NCBI RefSeq assembly: GCF_003610895.1
Contig: NZ_MCAS01000009.1
Span: 124,001 to 188,000, forward strand
Direction of reading: 5' to 3'
Length of the DNA stretch: 64,000 nt
Source: Paraburkholderia fungorum
Lineage (GTDB): Bacteria > Pseudomonadota > Gammaproteobacteria > Burkholderiales > Burkholderiaceae
The stretch's first letter is position 1, and each line of letters starts with the position of its first letter. Positions 60,417 to 64,000 of the stretch are shown here, piece by piece. The position numbers and the translations under genes were made by a program. A model generated the notes under the pieces. It did not search any database and was not told where the DNA came from. It saw nothing but the letters and a program-made list of their open reading frames with translations.

Positions 60417-61339
60417 GCTGCCTCCTGCTCAGTCTTGCCAGTGGCGTCGAGCGGTGCATCGACCAATGATCGCAGCGTTCTGAAGCCTTTCTGCGCATAT
60501 TCGAACGATGGCGCAACCACCGGGTCCTGTTCCGCTTCAACCACCAGCCAGCCGCGATAGCCGTGCCGTTTCAATCGATCGATAATCGCCGGGAAGTTCA
60601 CCGCGCCGTCACCCGGAACCGTGAACGCGCCATTAATCACGGCGTCGAGAAAACTCCAGTTGCGATTGCGCGCCAACTTCATCACCGCCGGTCGAACGTC
60701 CTTGCAGTGCACATGACATACGCGGCCAATGTGTTTGTCCAGAACCGCGAGCGGATCGCCGCCGGCGAAGGTAATGTGCCCTGCGTCGAACAGCAGGCCG
60801 ACGGCATCGCTCGTGCGCGACATCAACTGATCGACGTCAGCCGGTGTTTCGACGTAGGCGCCCATGTGGTGGTGGTACGCAAGCCGCACGCCGCGGCTCA
60901 GCGTATAACGCGCGAATTCGTCGACGCGCGCGGCATACGCGGCCCACTGCGCTTCGCTGAAAAAACGGGGACGCTGATACAGCGGTTGCGGCGCGCCCTG
61001 GATCGAATCGGCCACTTCGCCGTAGACCATCGCGGTCGCGCCGTTCTGCGCGAGCAGCTCGAGATGCGGGCCGACCGAGGCGATTTCCTCTGCCACGCTG
61101 CGTCGCGCGAGTCGTCCGGAGTACCAGCCGGATACCAAGGCCAGATCGTATTGGGCGAGCAGCGCCTTCAATGCCTGCGGTTCGCGCGGGAATTTGTTGC
61201 CGAGTTCGAACCCCTGGTAGCCGATCTGGCGTCCTTCGGTCAACGCGACCTCAAGCGGTGTCTCGCCGCCGAGCGAAGGCAGGTCGTCGTTCATCCACGA
61301 CAAGGGATTGATGCCGATACGTACGTCGAAAGCAGTCAT
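60413..61339 (-). CDS. iolE: myo-Inosose-2 dehydratase
   Basis: The 308-aa TIM-barrel enzyme of the AP-endonuclease 2/xylose isomerase-like superfamily begins VRIGINPLSWMNDDLPSLGG and has metal-site residues in YHHHMGAYVETP, LLFDAGHITFAGGDP and HVHCKDV. It dehydrates 2-keto-myo-inositol to the cyclohexanedione substrate of IolD. It overlaps iolB by 4 bp and follows iolD after 24 bp. Confidence 0.96.
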   Translation of the reverse strand: MTAFDVRIGINPLSWMNDDLPSLGGETPLEVALTEGRQIGYQGFELGNKFPREPQALKALLAQYDLALVSGWYSGRLARRSVAEEIASVGPHLELLAQNGATAMVYGEVADSIQGAPQPLYQRPRFFSEAQWAAYAARVDEFARYTLSRGVRLAYHHHMGAYVETPADVDQLMSRTSDAVGLLFDAGHITFAGGDPLAVLDKHIGRVCHVHCKDVRPAVMKLARNRNWSFLDAVINGAFTVPGDGAVNFPAIIDRLKRHGYRGWLVVEAEQDPVVAPSFEYAQKGFRTLRSLVDAPLDATGKTEQEAA

Positions 61340-61363
61340 GCGAGCATCCTCATTCGTTGTCGC

Positions 61364-63337
61364 TCATTCATTGTCGATATGGCGGGGGCGGTCGCCGGGA
61401 TCGGCCGGTGCGGTGCGTGCGGCGAGCTGCGCGTCGTATTGCGAACGCGCGGCGCGCACGGTGTCGCGCGCCGATACCTCGGGCACGGCGACTTCCCACC
61501 ACCAGCCGCCTTCGTTGGTGGTACGGGCAGGGTCGGTGTCGATACTGATCACGTAGGTGCGATCGGCCGCGCGAGCTCGTTGCAGGGCGCTTTCGAGTTC
61601 GGCGATGTTCGCGACATGTTCAGCTTGCGCACCGAGCGCGCGCGCGTGCGCGGCGAAGTCGATTTTCGGCGCGCCGAGCGGCCCCTGCATGCAGTCGTCG
61701 AGCAGGTTGTTGAACGGCGCGCCGCCGCAGGCCTGCTGCAAACGGTTGATGCAGCCGTAGCCGCGGTTGTCGAGCACCACCACGATCAGCTTCGCACCGA
61801 TCATCACCGACGTGGCGATCTCGCTGTTCATCATCAGATAGCTGCCGTCGCCGAGCATCACGATCACTTCACGTGCCGGCCGCGCAAGTTTCACGCCGAG
61901 GCCGCCGGCGATTTCGTAGCCCATGCACGAGTAGCCGTACTCGACGTGATAGGCACCCGGTTTGGCCGCGCGCCATAGCTTGTGCAATTCGGCCGGCAAG
62001 GTGCCCGCTGCGCAAACGACGATGTCGTCAGTCGCGGAACGCGCGTTCGAGCGCTGCACCGCGCCGATCACGTCGCCTTCGTACGGCAGGACGGTGTCGC
62101 GTTGTGGCGCATGCGTGAGCGTACTCACGGTATCGCGCCAGCTCGCCGCGAGCTTGTGCGCACGCGCGGTCCATGTGCGCTCCGCGTGCCAGCCCTGGAG
62201 GGATTCGGTGAGCGCGTCGAGCGCAAGACGTGCGTCCGCTTCGACCACCCGCGCGCGATGTTTGAGGCCGTCGAACGGATTCGCGTTGATGCCGATGACG
62301 TCGGCCTGCGTGAACAGGGTATTCGAACCGGTCGTGAAGTCCTGCAGGCGTGTGCCGATGGCGAGCACGCAATCGGCATCATGAGCAAGCGCGTTGGCGG
62401 CGGGCGAGCCGGTCACGCCCAACGCGCCGGCGTTCAGCGGATCGTTCCACGCGAGCGAACCCTTGCCCGCCTGCGTTTCCGTCACCGGAATGCCGTGTGC
62501 GGCGGCGAAGCGGTGCAGCGCATCTGTCGCGCGGCCATAAAGTACGCCGCCCCCTGCAACGATCAGCGGACGCCTCGCGCGGCGCAAACGGGCAACCGCT
62601 GCGTCGATATCTTCGGCGCGCGGCGCGGGGGAGTGAAATGTGACGAGGCGCGGCGCAAAGAAGTCGGCCGGGAAGTCCCATGCCTGGGCCTGCACGTCCT
62701 GGGGCAGCGCGAGCGTGACGGGACCGCATAACGCGGCGTCGGTGAGCACACGCAACGCGCGCGGCAGCGCATTGAGCAATTGCGCCGGATGCACGATGCG
62801 ATCGAAGTAGCGCGACACCGGTTTGAAGGCATCGTTAGCGGAGACGCCGCCGTCGTGGAAATCCTCGACCTGCTGCAACACCGGATCGGGCGCGCGCGAG
62901 ATGAATACATCGCCGGGTAGCAGCAGCACGGGCAGACGGTTCACATGCGCGAGCGCGGCCGCAGTGATCAGATTGGTCGCGCCCGGTCCGATCGAGGTCG
63001 TGACGGCCATCATGCGGCGCCGGAAATGCGCTTTCGCATAGGCGATCGCGCTGTGCGCCATCGCCTGCTCGTTATGCGCTCGCAGTGTGGGCAACGCTTC
63101 GCGATGCTGATACAAGGCCTCGCCCATGCCGGCCACATTGCCGTGTCCGAAGATCGCGAACACGCCGCCAAAAAGCGGCTCGGTGCCGGTGCCGTCTTCG
63201 GTCGTGACGCGTTGTGCCGCGAGGTAGCGAACCAGCGCCTGAGCGGTCGTCAGGCGCACGGTGCCGCCCGACGGTGCTGATGTCTGGGTGGCGTCGTTGG
63301 CGGACGCCGCGTCATGATGCAATACACGCTGGTTCAT
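61364..63337 (-). CDS. iolD: 3D-(3,5/4)-trihydroxycyclohexane-1,2-dione hydrolase
   Basis: The 657-aa thiamine-diphosphate enzyme has the N-terminal pyrimidine-binding domain (GHGNVAGMGEALYQ, HNEQAMAHSAIAYAKA) and a middle domain. The C-terminal ThDP domain has the metal-binding VMLGDGSYLMMNSEI. It opens the ring to 5-deoxy-glucuronate. I chose the ATG at 63337 (MNQRVLHHDA), which overlaps the iolC stop codon by ATGA; a longer frame to 63409 would overlap iolC further. Confidence 0.95.
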   Translation of the reverse strand: MNQRVLHHDAASANDATQTSAPSGGTVRLTTAQALVRYLAAQRVTTEDGTGTEPLFGGVFAIFGHGNVAGMGEALYQHREALPTLRAHNEQAMAHSAIAYAKAHFRRRMMAVTTSIGPGATNLITAAALAHVNRLPVLLLPGDVFISRAPDPVLQQVEDFHDGGVSANDAFKPVSRYFDRIVHPAQLLNALPRALRVLTDAALCGPVTLALPQDVQAQAWDFPADFFAPRLVTFHSPAPRAEDIDAAVARLRRARRPLIVAGGGVLYGRATDALHRFAAAHGIPVTETQAGKGSLAWNDPLNAGALGVTGSPAANALAHDADCVLAIGTRLQDFTTGSNTLFTQADVIGINANPFDGLKHRARVVEADARLALDALTESLQGWHAERTWTARAHKLAASWRDTVSTLTHAPQRDTVLPYEGDVIGAVQRSNARSATDDIVVCAAGTLPAELHKLWRAAKPGAYHVEYGYSCMGYEIAGGLGVKLARPAREVIVMLGDGSYLMMNSEIATSVMIGAKLIVVVLDNRGYGCINRLQQACGGAPFNNLLDDCMQGPLGAPKIDFAAHARALGAQAEHVANIAELESALQRARAADRTYVISIDTDPARTTNEGGWWWEVAVPEVSARDTVRAARSQYDAQLAARTAPADPGDRPRHIDNE

Positions 63338-64000
63338 GCCGCCTGCTCCTGATGTGCGTGGCTCGCCGTGGTGGGCTGCGCGTGTGTCGCTCCGCGCGTG
63401 GCGCGCCACGACGCGATCAGTGTTTCGAAGGTGTGGCGCACGCGCGCAATCAGTTCATCGTCGCCGATCTCACCGGCGAGCCAGGCGTGACTCGGCTCGT
63501 GAAAGATCGTGCGGCCCACGGTAAAGCCGCGGCATGTGGCCGATTGCGCCGCCGCGCGAAAACCCTCGTCCAACTGCTCGACACCCGCCGACAAACCGAG
63601 CAGCACCACGCCCCGGCAATACGGATCGCGCTCGGCGATCAGCGCGTCGACGGCTTGCCATTGCGCGGCGTCCATCGGTTCGAGCTTCCACCATTCCGGG
63701 TAGATGCCGATGTTGTACAGCCGCTTCAAGGCACGATAGACGATGTCCGGCGCCTGCGGCAGATGCGCGTGCTTCGGCGGAATCACTTCGAGCAGCAATT
63801 CGTGACCGCTTGCCTGCGTCGCGTCGTAAAGCGCACGCAGTTGGGCTTCCTGTTCGAGACGCTGTTCGACCGGTTCGTCGGGATGGAATTGCACGAGGCA
63901 CTTGGCAATGTGTTCCTGCGGCCAGGCGATCAGCGTGGTGCCGATCGAGCGGCCGTGGTCGAATACCAACGGCACGGAGCCGGGCAGCTCGACCGGCCGG
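63334..64000 (-). CDS. iolC: 5-dehydro-2-deoxygluconokinase fused to a DUF2090 domain, 3' part
   Basis: The gene continues past the right edge; 221 C-terminal residues are visible. They match the DUF2090 (aldolase-like) domain appended to the IolC kinase in Burkholderia: PLVFDHGRSIGTTLIAWP, CLVQFHPDEPVEQRLEQEAQL, LLLEVIPPKH and GRTIFHEPSHAWLAGEI. The kinase half phosphorylates 2-deoxy-5-keto-gluconate. The attached domain is thought to serve the following aldol cleavage, but I cannot prove that here. The GTG at 63975 is internal, not the start. It overlaps iolD by 4 bp. Confidence 0.88.
   Translation of the reverse strand, partial: RPVELPGSVPLVFDHGRSIGTTLIAWPQEHIAKCLVQFHPDEPVEQRLEQEAQLRALYDATQASGHELLLEVIPPKHAHLPQAPDIVYRALKRLYNIGIYPEWWKLEPMDAAQWQAVDALIAERDPYCRGVVLLGLSAGVEQLDEGFRAAAQSATCRGFTVGRTIFHEPSHAWLAGEIGDDELIARVRHTFETLIASWRATRGATHAQPTTASHAHQEQAA

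Overview
The window is high-GC chromosomal DNA from a beta-proteobacterium of the Burkholderia/Paraburkholderia group. The order carA-carB-greA, yhbY/rlmE, ftsH-folP-glmM, pstSCAB-phoU-phoB-phoR and ppk/ppx, and the protein sequences themselves (for example OlsB, the DUF4149 protein, AcpA and a fused IolC), are typical of that family. A large palindromic intergenic repeat near 59 kb makes Paraburkholderia my preferred genus, from memory only. There is no prophage, transposase, integrase, CRISPR array or rRNA. This is mostly core chromosome with a more variable right half.

Layout. 1-11.3 kb: pyrimidine/arginine precursor synthesis (carA end, carB), transcript cleavage factor greA, a DUF4149 membrane protein, ribosome factors yhbY and rlmE, ftsH, folP and glmM. 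11.5-24 kb: a phosphate block with pstS-pstC-pstA-pstB-phoU-phoB-phoR, then ppk and ppx, then olsB (ornithine lipid synthesis) and sixA. PHO-box-like 11-bp direct repeats precede pstS (two), ppk and olsB, so uptake, signalling, polyphosphate and phosphorus-free membrane lipid may answer to one regulator. 24-33 kb: tRNA-Pro(UGG), two tiny membrane proteins too short for usual gene calling (57 and 28 aa), small lipoproteins, a MATE exporter with DUF2288, a pentapeptide-repeat protein, a candidate small RNA, an NlpD-like factor, an aldose epimerase-like protein, uppP and tRNA-Arg(UCU).

33-50 kb: DUF427, an AcpA-type phosphoesterase divergent from a di-haem peroxidase-like lipoprotein (weak PHO-box-like sites between them), small envelope proteins, a Nudix hydrolase, an orphan amino-acid binding protein, glnS, ggt, an RBBP9-like hydrolase, a CaiB/BaiF CoA-transferase, alaS, and a divergent LysR/MFS pair. 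50.9-55.9 kb: a threonine-aldolase remnant, then a tight Nudix-thioesterase-livHMGF unit. That transporter lacks a binding protein, and its LivF has Arg in place of the Walker A Lys.

56-64 kb: an 808-aa lipoprotein with an internally duplicated domain, a palindromic repeat that fills the space to the next stop codon, and the minus-strand myo-inositol genes iolC(end)-iolD-iolE-iolB. The 3' ends of both genes that converge on the palindrome are poor in C on their coding strands, which is the most unusual compositional signal in the window.
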